A program made the translations under genes and the position numbers. A stretch of 64,000 nt of DNA from Euzebya rosea (GTDB lineage: Bacteria > Actinomycetota > Nitriliruptoria > Euzebyales > Euzebyaceae): positions 186,001-250,000 of the forward strand of contig NZ_PGDQ01000005.1 of the NCBI RefSeq assembly GCF_003073135.1, in the 5' to 3' direction. Position 1 is the stretch's first letter. Every line of letters begins with the position of its first letter. The notes beneath the pieces were generated by a model. That model was not told the origin of the DNA, did not search any database, and saw only the letters and a program-made list of their open reading frames with translations. Positions 9,257 through 17,509 of this stretch are shown in pieces.

Positions 9257-11836
9257 GTGCGTCGCCTTCCCGTAGTCCTGGTCCTGGCCCTGCTGGCCAC
9301 GTTGGCCGCCGTGCCCCCTGCCAGCGCAGTGGGTGACGTGTCGGACACCATCAACATCCAGCTACCCGCCGGTGCCAACGACGCCCCGAGGCTGGCGTTG
9401 CGGCTGTCCCGCGCGACCTTCCCCGACGACGGGGCGGACCGTGTGCTGATCGCCACCGACGCCCAGTTCGCCGACGCGTTGACGTCCGGCACCCTCCAGG
9501 GCGACGACACGCCGTTGCTGCTGACCCCCTCCGACGACGTCCGCGCCGACGTGGTCACCGAGATCAACCGCCTGGGTGCGACCGAGGTCGTCCTGCTCGG
9601 CGGCGTCAACGCGCTGGACGAGACGGTGGAGGACGAGCTGTCCGACGCCGGACTGGACGTCGAGCGGGTCTCGGGCCCCACCCGCATCGAGACCGCCATC
9701 GAGGTCGCCAAGCTGGCGCCCGAGTCGACCACCGCCATCGTCTCCCGGGCGTTTCCCAGCGGGGCGGACGCCTCGCAGGCCTTCGCCGACTCGCTGTCCG
9801 CCGGTGCATGGGCTGCCGCAACCGGCTGGCCGTCGCTGCTGACCAGCACCGACGAGCTGCCCGAGACGATCCGCCAGGCCCTCGCGGACTCCGACATCGA
9901 GCGCGTCATGCTGCTCGGCGGTACCGCCGCGGTCAGCCCGACGGTCGAGGACGAGCTGGAGTCCCTCGGCGTCGACGTCGTCCGCGTCGCCGGTGCCACC
10001 CGCTTCGACACCGCCGTCGAGGTCGCCGAGCAGCGCGGGTTCGACAGCGCCGCCGACGCCGACCGCATCATCCTGGTCGAGGGCCAGGCCCCCGACGCGT
10101 GGGCCGCCGGGTTCGCCGCTGCCGCGCACAGCGCCACCTACGACGCGCCGGTCCTGCTGGCCAACGGCCCCACCCTGCCGCCGGCCACCGAGGCGTTCCT
10201 GCGGGCCAACACCTTCGCCGTCGACGTCGACGAGATCACCGAGCCGGTGCTGGTCTGCGCCGCCGACCCCGCAGCCTGCGACCTGGCTCGCGAGGCGCTG
10301 GGCCTGCCCACCGAGGCAACCCTGGAGCTGGACGAACCCGAGGACGGCGTCCCCTCCCGCAGCACCCTCGTCGGGTTCCTCGAGCTGTTCGGGGCCGACG
10401 CCGACGTCGTCGTGTTCGGCCCCTGCGTCACCGACGGCCTCGTGATCGTCGGCGACGACGGCAGCTTCGGGCTGGACGTGCAGGCCAGCGAGGGCGTCTG
10501 CCCGCTGGAGTTCGAGATCCGCTTCGGCAACGGGACGCTGCAGAGGATCAGCCGGACGATCCTCGTCGGCCCGGCCGAGCCGCTGACCGGCCCGGTCGTG
10601 GACACCGAGACCGGTGGCGACGCCTACACCATCGTCCCGGAGGACGCCGACGCCCCCGTGGTCGTCACCTACTCCGCCGCCGATGACTTCTTCGTCGACG
10701 GACAACCCGCCACCATCGGCGCGTTCGAGGCCGCCGTCACGGTCGCCGACGTCGCCACGTTCCGCGCCGACAACGCCAGCGGCACCATCCACGAGCTGGT
10801 CAACGTCGACCCGAGCAGCATCACCGACGGCATCGTCGGCAACATCGACCAGTCCGCCGGCACGATGGCGATCGTGGAGCCCGTCACCGGTGTGGCGCTG
10901 CGTCCCGGCATCGTCCTGCCGGCGGAGCCCACGCTCGTCGTCGACGGCGGCGACGTCGACCGGGAGACCTTCGACGCCAACATCAACGAGGGCGACGAGA
11001 TCGCCCTGACCGCCACCGGGGCCAGCCTGACCAACCGGACCGTCATCGGCAGCGTCAGCCGGCTGGACATCGACGCCGTGTCGGGCATCATCCGCGTGGC
11101 CATCGGCGGGCTCGGCGACGACCACGCCAACGCCGAGGACGACCTGTACCGCCTGCTGGAGAGCGACGAGCAGACCCGCTACACCGTCGACGGCACCACC
11201 GCGGACTTCGACACCGCCGTCGCGGCCCTGTCCCCGGGTGACACGGCCAGCTACCGGCGCGCGAACGGCATCGCCCGCCTGACCGTGACCAACCGCGCGG
11301 TCGCGCCCGTCGAGGGGCTGGTCACCGAGACCTACGACCCCGACGGTTCGCCCGTGGCCCCCGAACCCAGCGACGGTGGCGAGCTGACCGTCCTGACCGC
11401 CACCGGCCGTGTCGACCTGAGCTACTCCTCGGGCGCGGTGTTCCGCCTGGACGGCGCCATCGCCACCGAGGCGGAGTTCGAGGCGGCACGCACCCCCGGT
11501 GACGCCGTCGTCTACCAGGCGCCCGACGCCGCGACGGACACCCCCGAGTCGTTGTCGCTGGAGACCGGTGACCTCATCGGCGACCTGGCCGACATCACCG
11601 AGGGCGACAACACCTTCGACGTGGTGACCCTCGCCGGTGTGGTCTACGACGACCTCGACTACAGCGCCGCGATCTTCGGTGGCGAGTCGGTCTTCGAGGC
11701 CGACGGCTCCGACATCACGATGCGCGAGTTCGAGGACCTGCTCGGCCTGATCGACGACGGCGAGGAGACGGCCACCGTCATCGTCCGCCCGTTCGCCGGC
11801 GACACCCTCCACCGCCTGACCTTCATCGACGCGTAG
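9257..11836 (+). CDS. Secreted cell-wall-binding-repeat-2 (CWB2) protein
   Basis: The 859-residue protein starts at a GTG with GGAGG 6 nt upstream. Residues 1-28 are a Sec signal peptide (basic 'MRRLP', hydrophobic core, 'ASA' cleavage). Residues about 35-345 hold three CWB2 units, each with the 'FADAL', 'VVLLGG' and 'R-x3-RIETA' patterns. The remaining half contains loosely repeated beta-rich units with an 'F-x-VDG-x-F-[ED]' signature, known to me only as a pattern in such surface proteins. It is probably held on the wall by the CWB2 part and presents the C-terminal repeats outward. The 3' flank carries a doublet of palindromic repeats. Confidence 0.87.
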   Translation: MRRLPVVLVLALLATLAAVPPASAVGDVSDTINIQLPAGANDAPRLALRLSRATFPDDGADRVLIATDAQFADALTSGTLQGDDTPLLLTPSDDVRADVVTEINRLGATEVVLLGGVNALDETVEDELSDAGLDVERVSGPTRIETAIEVAKLAPESTTAIVSRAFPSGADASQAFADSLSAGAWAAATGWPSLLTSTDELPETIRQALADSDIERVMLLGGTAAVSPTVEDELESLGVDVVRVAGATRFDTAVEVAEQRGFDSAADADRIILVEGQAPDAWAAGFAAAAHSATYDAPVLLANGPTLPPATEAFLRANTFAVDVDEITEPVLVCAADPAACDLAREALGLPTEATLELDEPEDGVPSRSTLVGFLELFGADADVVVFGPCVTDGLVIVGDDGSFGLDVQASEGVCPLEFEIRFGNGTLQRISRTILVGPAEPLTGPVVDTETGGDAYTIVPEDADAPVVVTYSAADDFFVDGQPATIGAFEAAVTVADVATFRADNASGTIHELVNVDPSSITDGIVGNIDQSAGTMAIVEPVTGVALRPGIVLPAEPTLVVDGGDVDRETFDANINEGDEIALTATGASLTNRTVIGSVSRLDIDAVSGIIRVAIGGLGDDHANAEDDLYRLLESDEQTRYTVDGTTADFDTAVAALSPGDTASYRRANGIARLTVTNRAVAPVEGLVTETYDPDGSPVAPEPSDGGELTVLTATGRVDLSYSSGAVFRLDGAIATEAEFEAARTPGDAVVYQAPDAATDTPESLSLETGDLIGDLADITEGDNTFDVVTLAGVVYDDLDYSAAIFGGESVFEADGSDITMREFEDLLGLIDDGEETATVIVRPFAGDTLHRLTFIDA

Positions 11837-11886
11837 CTGCCCATCCGGGTGCTGGCCGACTCGGTTGGGCCGGCCAGCTCCCGGAG

Positions 11887-11929
11887 GTGTGTCGCCGAAC
11901 CGGCCACCCGTCGCCGTTGGCCGACACAC
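11887..11929 (+). repeat. Palindromic repeat family A, copy A1
   Basis: This 43-nt element has arms GTGTGTCG (11887-11894) and CGACACAC (11922-11929) around a semi-conserved core starting CCGAACCGGCCAC. It is the first member of a doublet with A2. The same element occurs at 51197, 51270, 52380 and 52452, always in pairs and in this orientation. Confidence 0.85.
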
Positions 11930-11959
11930 GTGACGATCGGCCCGACTCGGCTCCGGGCC

Positions 11960-12002
11960 GTGTGTCGTCGAAGCGGCCACCAGTCGCGATTGGGCGACAC
12001 AC
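11960..12002 (+). repeat. Palindromic repeat family A, copy A2
   Basis: 43 nt with the same GTGTGTCG/CGACACAC arms as A1, starting 73 nt after it. The doublet fills most of the 251-nt gap between the CWB2 gene and the M15 peptidase gene. Unlike the other two doublets it has no DUF559-type gene beside it. Confidence 0.85.
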
Positions 12003-12087
12003 CCGCGGGGTGCGCCCGACCCACCCGAGCCGAGGCTGACGGGGGTGCTCAGCTCGCGGGTTCTCCGGCCGATGGGGAACCTGCGAC

Positions 12088-12912
12088 ATGCGAAGCGACC
12101 TCGGCCTGCACACGATCGGTCAGCGCCTTGCCGGCCTGGCTGACGTCGGCGTGTCCCCACGCACCCGCGCGGCACAGGCCGCGCCCTCGGCCACCGCGTT
12201 CGCTGACGCCCTCCAGGCCGAGCTCGACGCCGTCGCACCCGGCCGGGTCGGGACCACACCACTCGGGTTCGACCAGCTGGCCACCGCCGCGACGGCCGTC
12301 CCCGCGCCGTCCTGGCTGGACACCGTCGGGCAACGACCCGTCGCGCTCGGCCAGGGCGTCCGGCTGACCGGCACCGAGTCGGTGATCGTGCCCAGCGCCG
12401 GCGCCGCCACCGTCGAGGAGCTGCTCGGCATCGGCACGTCGGCCGCACCGGCGGTCGACCACGCCGACCACGCCGGCCACGCCGATCACGTCCACGAACC
12501 GGTCCAGCTGGACCGCAGCGGCCCACCCGCCGAGCTGCAGGCCTACGGCAACGGACGGATCCCGCCCGACGCGCTGGCCCCCGTCGGGGTGGGCGACCAC
12601 CGCCTGTGGGCCCCCGCCGCCCACGGCTTCCAGGACCTCGTCGCCGCCGCGGAGGCAGAGGGCATCACCATCGGCGTCAACTCCAGCTATCGCTCCTACG
12701 AGGGCCAGGTGGAGATGGTCGAACGCTACGGCCTGTACAGCCGGGGCGGCCGCGCCGCACAGCCGGGCACGTCCAACCACGGCTGGGGGGTCGCCATGGA
12801 CCTGCAGCTCGACGACCGGGCCCTGTCGTGGATGCGCGACAACGCCGAACGGTTCGGGTTCGTCGAGGACGTCCCACGCGAACCCTGGCACTGGACCTAC
12901 TACGGGTCCTGA
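12088..12912 (+). CDS. M15-family D,D-carboxypeptidase/dipeptidase (VanY-like)
   Basis: The C-terminal third of this 274-residue protein is a peptidase M15B domain, which trims D-Ala-containing peptidoglycan peptides. 'GVNSSYRSYEGQ', the zinc motif 'SNHGWGVAMD' (H231, D238) and 'EPWHWTYYG' (near 269) are all present. The N-terminal ~130 residues are Ala-rich and unassigned. A short His/Asp-rich stretch ('HADHAGHADHVHE', about 131-143) could bind metal. No signal peptide is visible from the ATG at 12088, so either export is by another route or the start is misplaced. The gene lies just after a family A repeat doublet. Confidence 0.82.
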   Translation: MRSDLGLHTIGQRLAGLADVGVSPRTRAAQAAPSATAFADALQAELDAVAPGRVGTTPLGFDQLATAATAVPAPSWLDTVGQRPVALGQGVRLTGTESVIVPSAGAATVEELLGIGTSAAPAVDHADHAGHADHVHEPVQLDRSGPPAELQAYGNGRIPPDALAPVGVGDHRLWAPAAHGFQDLVAAAEAEGITIGVNSSYRSYEGQVEMVERYGLYSRGGRAAQPGTSNHGWGVAMDLQLDDRALSWMRDNAERFGFVEDVPREPWHWTYYGS

Positions 12913-12916
12913 CGGC

Positions 12917-13318
12917 TCACGGGCCCTGATCGGCCACGACCGCTGACCACGCGTCCAGGATCGGCTGCAGGTCAAGCTTGTCCACAACGGTGGCGCCGAT
13001 GGCGGTTGCCTCGGCCATGACCGAGTCGTCGACGTGTGCGGTCATCAGGAACAACGTCGGCGGCCGGTCGGCCTCGGCGGCACGCCGCAGGATGTCGATG
13101 CCGGAGGTGCCGCCGTCCAGCCGCCGGTCGGCCACGACCATCGTGAAGGCCATCTCGCCGTCGAGCATCCCCAGCGCCTGCTCGGTGGAGGCCGCCTGCT
13201 CGACGTTCCCGCCCAGCTCGATCAGCTGCAGCACCGCGAGCATGCGCATGGCGTCGTCGTCGTCGACGACCAAGCAGGCAGGGTCACCGACGACCACACG
13301 AGCGGGGGAGGTGTCCAC
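12917..13318 (-). CDS. Single-domain response-regulator receiver protein
   Basis: The 133-residue protein is a lone CheY-like receiver. It has the acidic pocket 'LVVDDDDAM', a phospho-acceptor Asp in 'MVVADRRLDGGTSG', the conserved Thr in 'LFLMTAH' and the Lys in 'VVDKLD'. There is no output domain. The GTG at 13318 is chosen because GGAAGGG lies 5 nt upstream and it begins just before the first strand. The 3' end is 4 nt from the convergent peptidase gene. It diverges from the O-antigen-ligase-like gene through a shared, back-to-back promoter. No histidine kinase is present in the window. Confidence 0.8.
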   Translation of the reverse strand: MDTSPARVVVGDPACLVVDDDDAMRMLAVLQLIELGGNVEQAASTEQALGMLDGEMAFTMVVADRRLDGGTSGIDILRRAAEADRPPTLFLMTAHVDDSVMAEATAIGATVVDKLDLQPILDAWSAVVADQGP

Positions 13319-13356
13319 GCAGCCCTTCCGGGGGGTCCGACGGTCTGGCGGGCAGA

Positions 13357-13368
13357 ACTCTATAGGGT
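13357..13368. promoter_or_regulatory. Back-to-back divergent -10 elements
   Basis: Bases 13363-13368 read TAGGGT on the plus strand and end 8 nt before the ATG at 13377 (leaderless geometry). The adjoining bases 13357-13362 read TAGAGT on the minus strand, serving the receiver gene at 13318. The two hexamers abut at the palindromic centre CTATAG, so polymerase could probably occupy only one direction at a time. Confidence 0.6.
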
Positions 13369-13376
13369 GGTCGCCG

Positions 13377-15164
13377 ATGACTGGCCGCTGGTCGACGCAG
13401 CTACGGCTGGCGGCACCGGCGCTGCCGGTCGCCGTGGCCGTCCTGGCGTTCTGGCGTGCGTCGGTCGACGTGTTCAACACCGCCAAGGCCACGGCCGTGG
13501 TCGTTGGCGTCCTCCTCCTGCTCATCGGCAGCTGCCTGGGCGCGGTCGCCACCGGCCGGGCGAGACTGCCCACGGGCCGCTGGGTGGCCGCCGGCGGGGC
13601 CGTCGTCGCCGCGCTGTCGGTGGCGGTGCTGACGGGTGGGGACGTCGTCCGGCAGCTGGTCGGCGCGCCCGGACGCCACGGTGGCTGGGTGCTGTACGTC
13701 GCCTGTGTGGTCCTCGCGATCCTCGCCGCACGACCCGACCGGGCCACCCGTCGGGGGATCGTGCTGGTGCTGGTCGCCACCGCCGTGCCGGTCGCGACCT
13801 ACGCGCTGCTGCAGGCGGTCGACGTCGACCCGTTGCCGTGGACGACCGTCGAGGGCGGCGCACCGGTGTTCTCCACGTTCGGCAACGTCGACTTCGCCTC
13901 GGCATGGCTGGGGATGGTGGGCGTCCTCGCCGCGGGCATGGCCCTGTCGCCGTTGCGGTCCACGGGGATCCGCCGGCTGGGTGCGGTGGCCGCAGTCCTG
14001 TGCGTCGGTGCGGCGGTCGCCACGGGCAGCCTGCAGGGACCGGTCGTGCTGCTGGCGGGTGGCGCCGTGCTCGGCCTGCGGGCGTGGCAGCCCGCCCGGC
14101 GCACCGGCCTGCTCGTGACCGGCGTGACGTCGGTCGTGGTGGTCGGGCTGCTGCTCGGCCCGGCGTCGGGCGTGCTGGACGGGGCGCTGCGCAGCGTGGA
14201 GACCCGTCTGCCCAAGTGGCAGGCGGCGCTGGACATCGTCGCCGACGCACCGCTGACCGGACGTGGGCTGGACACCTACGGCGACTGGTTCTTCGCCGCC
14301 CGGGCACCGGAGGTGGCCGAGGAGTCCGGCCTGCGTCGCAGCGTCGACAACGCCCACAACCTGCCGCTCCACCTGCTGACCGGCGGCGGGATCGTGCTGG
14401 TGCTCGCGTGGCTGGTCTTCGTCGTGGCGCTGCCCGCCGTCGGCGTCGTCCGACGGCGGGATGCGGTGTGGGCCGATCCCGAGGACCTCGCCGTCGTGCT
14501 GGCCTGGGCGGGCTACCTGCTGCAGGCGATGGTGTCGATCGACGTGCCGCCGCTGGCCGCCACCGGGTTCCTGCTGACCGGGCTGGTCGCCGGCGTCGGG
14601 GGGCTGGCAGGGCAGCGCGAGGTCCGGGTCGTCGGGGCCCGGCCGGTCGGTGCGGTGGGCCTGGCGGCCGTGCTGCTGGTCGTGGCGTTGGTGCCGGTCC
14701 TGCGGCCGTGGCGTGCGGACCTGGTCGGGTGGGATGCCGCGGTCGCGCGGGCAGCCGTGGAGATCCCGCTGGCCGAGGCGGCGGTGACCCGTGCCTCGAC
14801 CATCGCCCCCTGGGACGGGCGGTACCACGCCGCCCAGGGCGGCTGGCTGACGGGGTTGGGGTTGCTGGACGAGGCGTTGGCCCACCAGCAGGAGGCGCTG
14901 GCCCGGTCACCCCGGGACCTCGGCCATGCCCTCAACGTCGCCCGCCTGCTGGAGGCGCTGGGCCGTCGGGACGACGCCGCCGAGGCCTACGAGCTGGTGC
15001 TCGAGATCGACCCGCACACCCCCGCGGTTCGCGACGAGGTCGACGCGTTCCACGAGGACGGCCCCTCCTCCTCATCCGCGGGGGTGGCCAGTCCGTCCCC
15101 ACCGGAGGGCGCCGGCGCGGTCACCGGTGACGGCTCGAGCATCGGCCCGCCGCCGGATCGCTGA
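13377..15164 (+). CDS. O-antigen-ligase-like polytopic membrane protein with TPR tail
   Basis: The 595-residue protein has about ten to twelve hydrophobic segments through residue ~445. Between them is a large extracytoplasmic loop with 'LPKWQAALDIVADAPLTGRGLDTYG' and 'VDNAHNLPLHLL', the signature region of the Wzy_C/O-antigen ligase family. Residues ~455-555 form tetratricopeptide-like helices ('AAEAYELVLEIDPHTP'), and the tail is Ser/Pro-rich. The family joins or polymerises glycans on the outer face of the membrane. In a Gram-positive this may mean glycan transfer to surface polymers or proteins, which is inference. The ATG at 13377 is fixed by the leaderless -10. Confidence 0.78.
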   Translation: MTGRWSTQLRLAAPALPVAVAVLAFWRASVDVFNTAKATAVVVGVLLLLIGSCLGAVATGRARLPTGRWVAAGGAVVAALSVAVLTGGDVVRQLVGAPGRHGGWVLYVACVVLAILAARPDRATRRGIVLVLVATAVPVATYALLQAVDVDPLPWTTVEGGAPVFSTFGNVDFASAWLGMVGVLAAGMALSPLRSTGIRRLGAVAAVLCVGAAVATGSLQGPVVLLAGGAVLGLRAWQPARRTGLLVTGVTSVVVVGLLLGPASGVLDGALRSVETRLPKWQAALDIVADAPLTGRGLDTYGDWFFAARAPEVAEESGLRRSVDNAHNLPLHLLTGGGIVLVLAWLVFVVALPAVGVVRRRDAVWADPEDLAVVLAWAGYLLQAMVSIDVPPLAATGFLLTGLVAGVGGLAGQREVRVVGARPVGAVGLAAVLLVVALVPVLRPWRADLVGWDAAVARAAVEIPLAEAAVTRASTIAPWDGRYHAAQGGWLTGLGLLDEALAHQQEALARSPRDLGHALNVARLLEALGRRDDAAEAYELVLEIDPHTPAVRDEVDAFHEDGPSSSSAGVASPSPPEGAGAVTGDGSSIGPPPDR

Positions 15165-15186
15165 CCGGCCGCGGTCGGAGGTCAGC
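15160..15186. terminator. Bidirectional hairpin between convergent genes
   Basis: Arms GCTGACC (15160-15166) and GGTCAGC (15180-15186) contain the stop codons of both convergent genes. The loop itself holds a smaller GACCG/CGGTC stem. This looks like a shared terminator for the ligase-like gene and the MFS gene. Confidence 0.55.
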
Positions 15187-16870
15187 GCTCGCGCGTGCCG
15201 GAACGCACGTCGGTGTCGTGGTGCTCCAGCGGCGTCGACCCGTCGTGGGCGTGCAGCTGCTCGTGCACGGTGATCAGCTGCTCGGCGATCGGTGGCGCGT
15301 GGCTGGCCAGGATGTCCAGGCCCGCCAGGTGGCGGGTCACCGGGCCGTCGGCCCGGTCGAAGGCACGGGAGCGGCGGATGACCTCGGCGGCCTCGGTGTC
15401 GATGCGGGCGTGCTGGGCGAGGTGTTCGTCCCAGTCGGCGACGACCATGAACTCGGTGATGCGGAACGGGCGGTCGGCGTCGCGGTACAACGACCAGCGG
15501 TGTGCGCCCGTCCGCAGCCGGGTTCGTCGCAGCTCGCGCATCACGTCCATGAACGCATCGACCTCGTCGGGGTCCACCTCCCAGGTCGTGGCGACCAGCA
15601 CGGGTGTGCCGGCCACCTGCGAGGCGTGGCGGGGCATCTGCCAGTTGTCGGCGATGACGGGCTCGTCGATCTCGCCCAGCACGGGAAGGTCCAGGCGTGC
15701 TGCGAACAGCCCCAGCACCACCGTGCCGACCGACAGGATGGCCACGGCCATCCCGGCGCCCGTGACCTCGGCGATCGCACCGGAGAGCACGGCCCCGAAG
15801 GGCTGCAGGCCGATCGCCAGCAGGTACAGGCTGACCACGCGCCCACGGACCCAGCGCGGGGCGAGGGTCTGGATCGACGCGTTGAGGGTGATCAGCGTCC
15901 ACACCCACATCACGCCGCTGACGGCCATGGCGAGCCCCGCGATCCACGGGCTCGACGCCAGGCCGAAGGCGATGCCGCCCAGCCCGAACGCCGCGATCGC
16001 CCCCGGTAGCATGTGGCGTCCCAGCCGCACCCGCGCCGCCTCCCGCCCGGCCACGCCGGCCAGCGCGCCCACGCCGAGCGCCCCGTAGAGCAGGCCGAAC
16101 CCGGTCGCGCCCACCGCCAGGTCATCGGACGCCACGACGGGCAGCAGGGTCTGCACGCTGCTGGCGGTCAGCATGAAGACCCCGGCGATGACGATCAGCC
16201 GGCGGATCGGCCGCGTGAACCGCACGTACCGCATGCCCAGCGCAGCGGAGCGGAACAGGTGGCGCTGGGCGTCCTCGGCGGGTTGGCGCGGGAAGCTCAG
16301 CAGCACACCGACCACGAGCACGAACGTGGCGGCGTTGATCCCGAACGACGCGGCGGTCAGGCCGGCGCTGACCAGCAGGCCACCGATCGAGGGGCCGACG
16401 GCGCGGGCCACGTTGAACGCCGCGGAGTTCAGGGTGATCGCCTGTGCCCGCATGTTGGCGGGCACCAGGTCGGGCACCAGCGTCTGCTGGGCCGGAAGGG
16501 TGATCGCCGATCCCGTCCCCAGCAGGAACGTCCAGGCCAGCAGCCACTCGGCGGTGATCGTGCCCGACGTGACCATGATCGCCATCGCGGCCGTCGAGAC
16601 CGCCCCGACCAGGTTGCCGGCGATCATCAGGTTGCGGCGGTCCAGCGCGTCGGCCAGCGCACCCGCCGGGATCGTCAGCAGCAGCCGAGGCAACGACAGG
16701 GCCGCGGTGACCAGGCTGACCATCAGCGGCGACCCGGTCAGCTCGTTCATCAGCCACGGACCGGCGGTCAGCTGGAGGAACGTCCCGACGTTGCTGACGA
16801 CGGCGGCACCCCACACCTTCCGGTAGCCGGATACGGCCAACGGCGCGTAGGTGCCCACGGAATCGCTCAC
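15182..16870 (-). CDS. MFS transporter fused to a C-terminal monooxygenase-like domain
   Basis: Residues ~10-410 of this 562-residue protein form an MFS_3/EntS-like exporter with about 12 membrane segments. The cytoplasmic loop signature 'GALADALDRRNLMIAGN' follows the second helix pair. Residues ~425-540 are soluble and resemble the antibiotic-biosynthesis-monooxygenase/DUF-like dimeric alpha-beta barrel ('LVATTWEVDPDEVDAFMDVM', 'RWSLYRDADRPFRITEFMV'). Such fusions occur in annotated MFS_3 proteins, but the role of the tail is not known. GTG at 16870 is preceded by TAGTGT plus 7 nt, a leaderless start. The exported compound is unknown. Confidence 0.82.
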   Translation of the reverse strand: MSDSVGTYAPLAVSGYRKVWGAAVVSNVGTFLQLTAGPWLMNELTGSPLMVSLVTAALSLPRLLLTIPAGALADALDRRNLMIAGNLVGAVSTAAMAIMVTSGTITAEWLLAWTFLLGTGSAITLPAQQTLVPDLVPANMRAQAITLNSAAFNVARAVGPSIGGLLVSAGLTAASFGINAATFVLVVGVLLSFPRQPAEDAQRHLFRSAALGMRYVRFTRPIRRLIVIAGVFMLTASSVQTLLPVVASDDLAVGATGFGLLYGALGVGALAGVAGREAARVRLGRHMLPGAIAAFGLGGIAFGLASSPWIAGLAMAVSGVMWVWTLITLNASIQTLAPRWVRGRVVSLYLLAIGLQPFGAVLSGAIAEVTGAGMAVAILSVGTVVLGLFAARLDLPVLGEIDEPVIADNWQMPRHASQVAGTPVLVATTWEVDPDEVDAFMDVMRELRRTRLRTGAHRWSLYRDADRPFRITEFMVVADWDEHLAQHARIDTEAAEVIRRSRAFDRADGPVTRHLAGLDILASHAPPIAEQLITVHEQLHAHDGSTPLEHHDTDVRSGTRER

Positions 16871-16877
16871 CGGGCGG

Positions 16878-16883
16878 ACACTA
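16878..16883 (-). promoter_or_regulatory. Leaderless-type -10 element TAGTGT (minus strand)
   Basis: Reading the minus strand from 16883 to 16878 gives TAGTGT, followed by 7 nt and then the GTG start of the MFS gene at 16870. Confidence 0.6.
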
Positions 16884-16974
16884 CCCGTCGCCGCCCTCCC
16901 CACACCCTGTGTGCTCGGCCGGTGGTCGGGACATCGGACGGGGGTGCTACCGCGGCGATCCGGATCCCACCATT

Positions 16975-16980
16975 TAGACT
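16975..16980 (+). promoter_or_regulatory. -10 element TAGACT before the cupredoxin-like gene
   Basis: TAGACT ends 10 nt before the ATG at 16991. No Shine-Dalgarno is visible in the gap, so the transcript probably has a leader of 0-4 nt. Confidence 0.55.
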
Positions 16981-16990
16981 CCCCTCGGTC

Positions 16991-17419
16991 ATGTCCACCC
17001 GTTTCCTCCTTGCCCTGTCCGCAGTCGCCCTCCTCCTGGCCGTGTTCGCCGCACCGGCGTTGGCCCAGGAGATCACGGTGACCGCCGATGGTGTGTCCCC
17101 CGACCCGCTGACCATCGAGGTCGGCGACACGGTCGCGTTCACCAACACCTCCGAGGAGGAGGTCCGGTTCTTCGACGACGGGGAGCGGTGGGACTCCGGT
17201 CCGCTGGCCCCCGGCGACGTGTTCTCCATCACGTTCCTCGAGGCCGGCCGGATCACGTACGCCACCGACGACGGCAGCCGTTCCGGCGTGATCATCGTCG
17301 GCGAGACCGCCCCGGCCGACGTGCCGCTGGCGGCCACGGGTGCGCCCGTGGGGCTGCTGCTGTCGGGGGCGCTGGGTGCGCTCGCGGCGGGCGCGGTCCT
17401 GCTGCGCCGCACGGCCTAG
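16991..17419 (+). CDS. Small secreted cupredoxin-fold-like protein with LAATG sorting signal
   Basis: The 142-residue protein has an N-terminal signal peptide ending near 'APALAQE'. A ~80-residue beta domain follows ('VSPDPLTIEVGDTVAFTNT', 'GDVFSITFLEAGRITYAT'), resembling plastocyanin/cupredoxin proteins. The usual Cys and His copper ligands are not seen, so copper binding is doubtful. The C-terminus is 'LAATG', a hydrophobic span, then 'LLRRTA': the layout of a sortase substrate, with the LAxTG motif known for class E sortases of actinobacteria. No sortase is encoded in the window. Cell-wall attachment is inferred. Confidence 0.75.
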   Translation: MSTRFLLALSAVALLLAVFAAPALAQEITVTADGVSPDPLTIEVGDTVAFTNTSEEEVRFFDDGERWDSGPLAPGDVFSITFLEAGRITYATDDGSRSGVIIVGETAPADVPLAATGAPVGLLLSGALGALAAGAVLLRRTA

Positions 17420-17495
17420 CACCGCTGCGGTCCTCACCGCCCGTTGCCGACGGCCGGGCCGACCTGCCGATCCGGCTGATCGGCATCGCAGGGCT

Positions 17496-17501
17496 TAAGC
17501 T
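17496..17501 (+). promoter_or_regulatory. Leaderless-type -10 element TAAGCT before menB
   Basis: TAAGCT fits TANNNT and ends 8 nt before the ATG at 17510, with no Shine-Dalgarno between. Confidence 0.6.
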
Positions 17502-17509
17502 CCCGCGTC

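Noticed and set aside
9362-12526. 1054-codon minus-strand open frame across the second CWB2 gene
   Set aside because: It mirrors the codon bias of the plus-strand gene, crosses the repeat doublet and a second gene, and has no domain.
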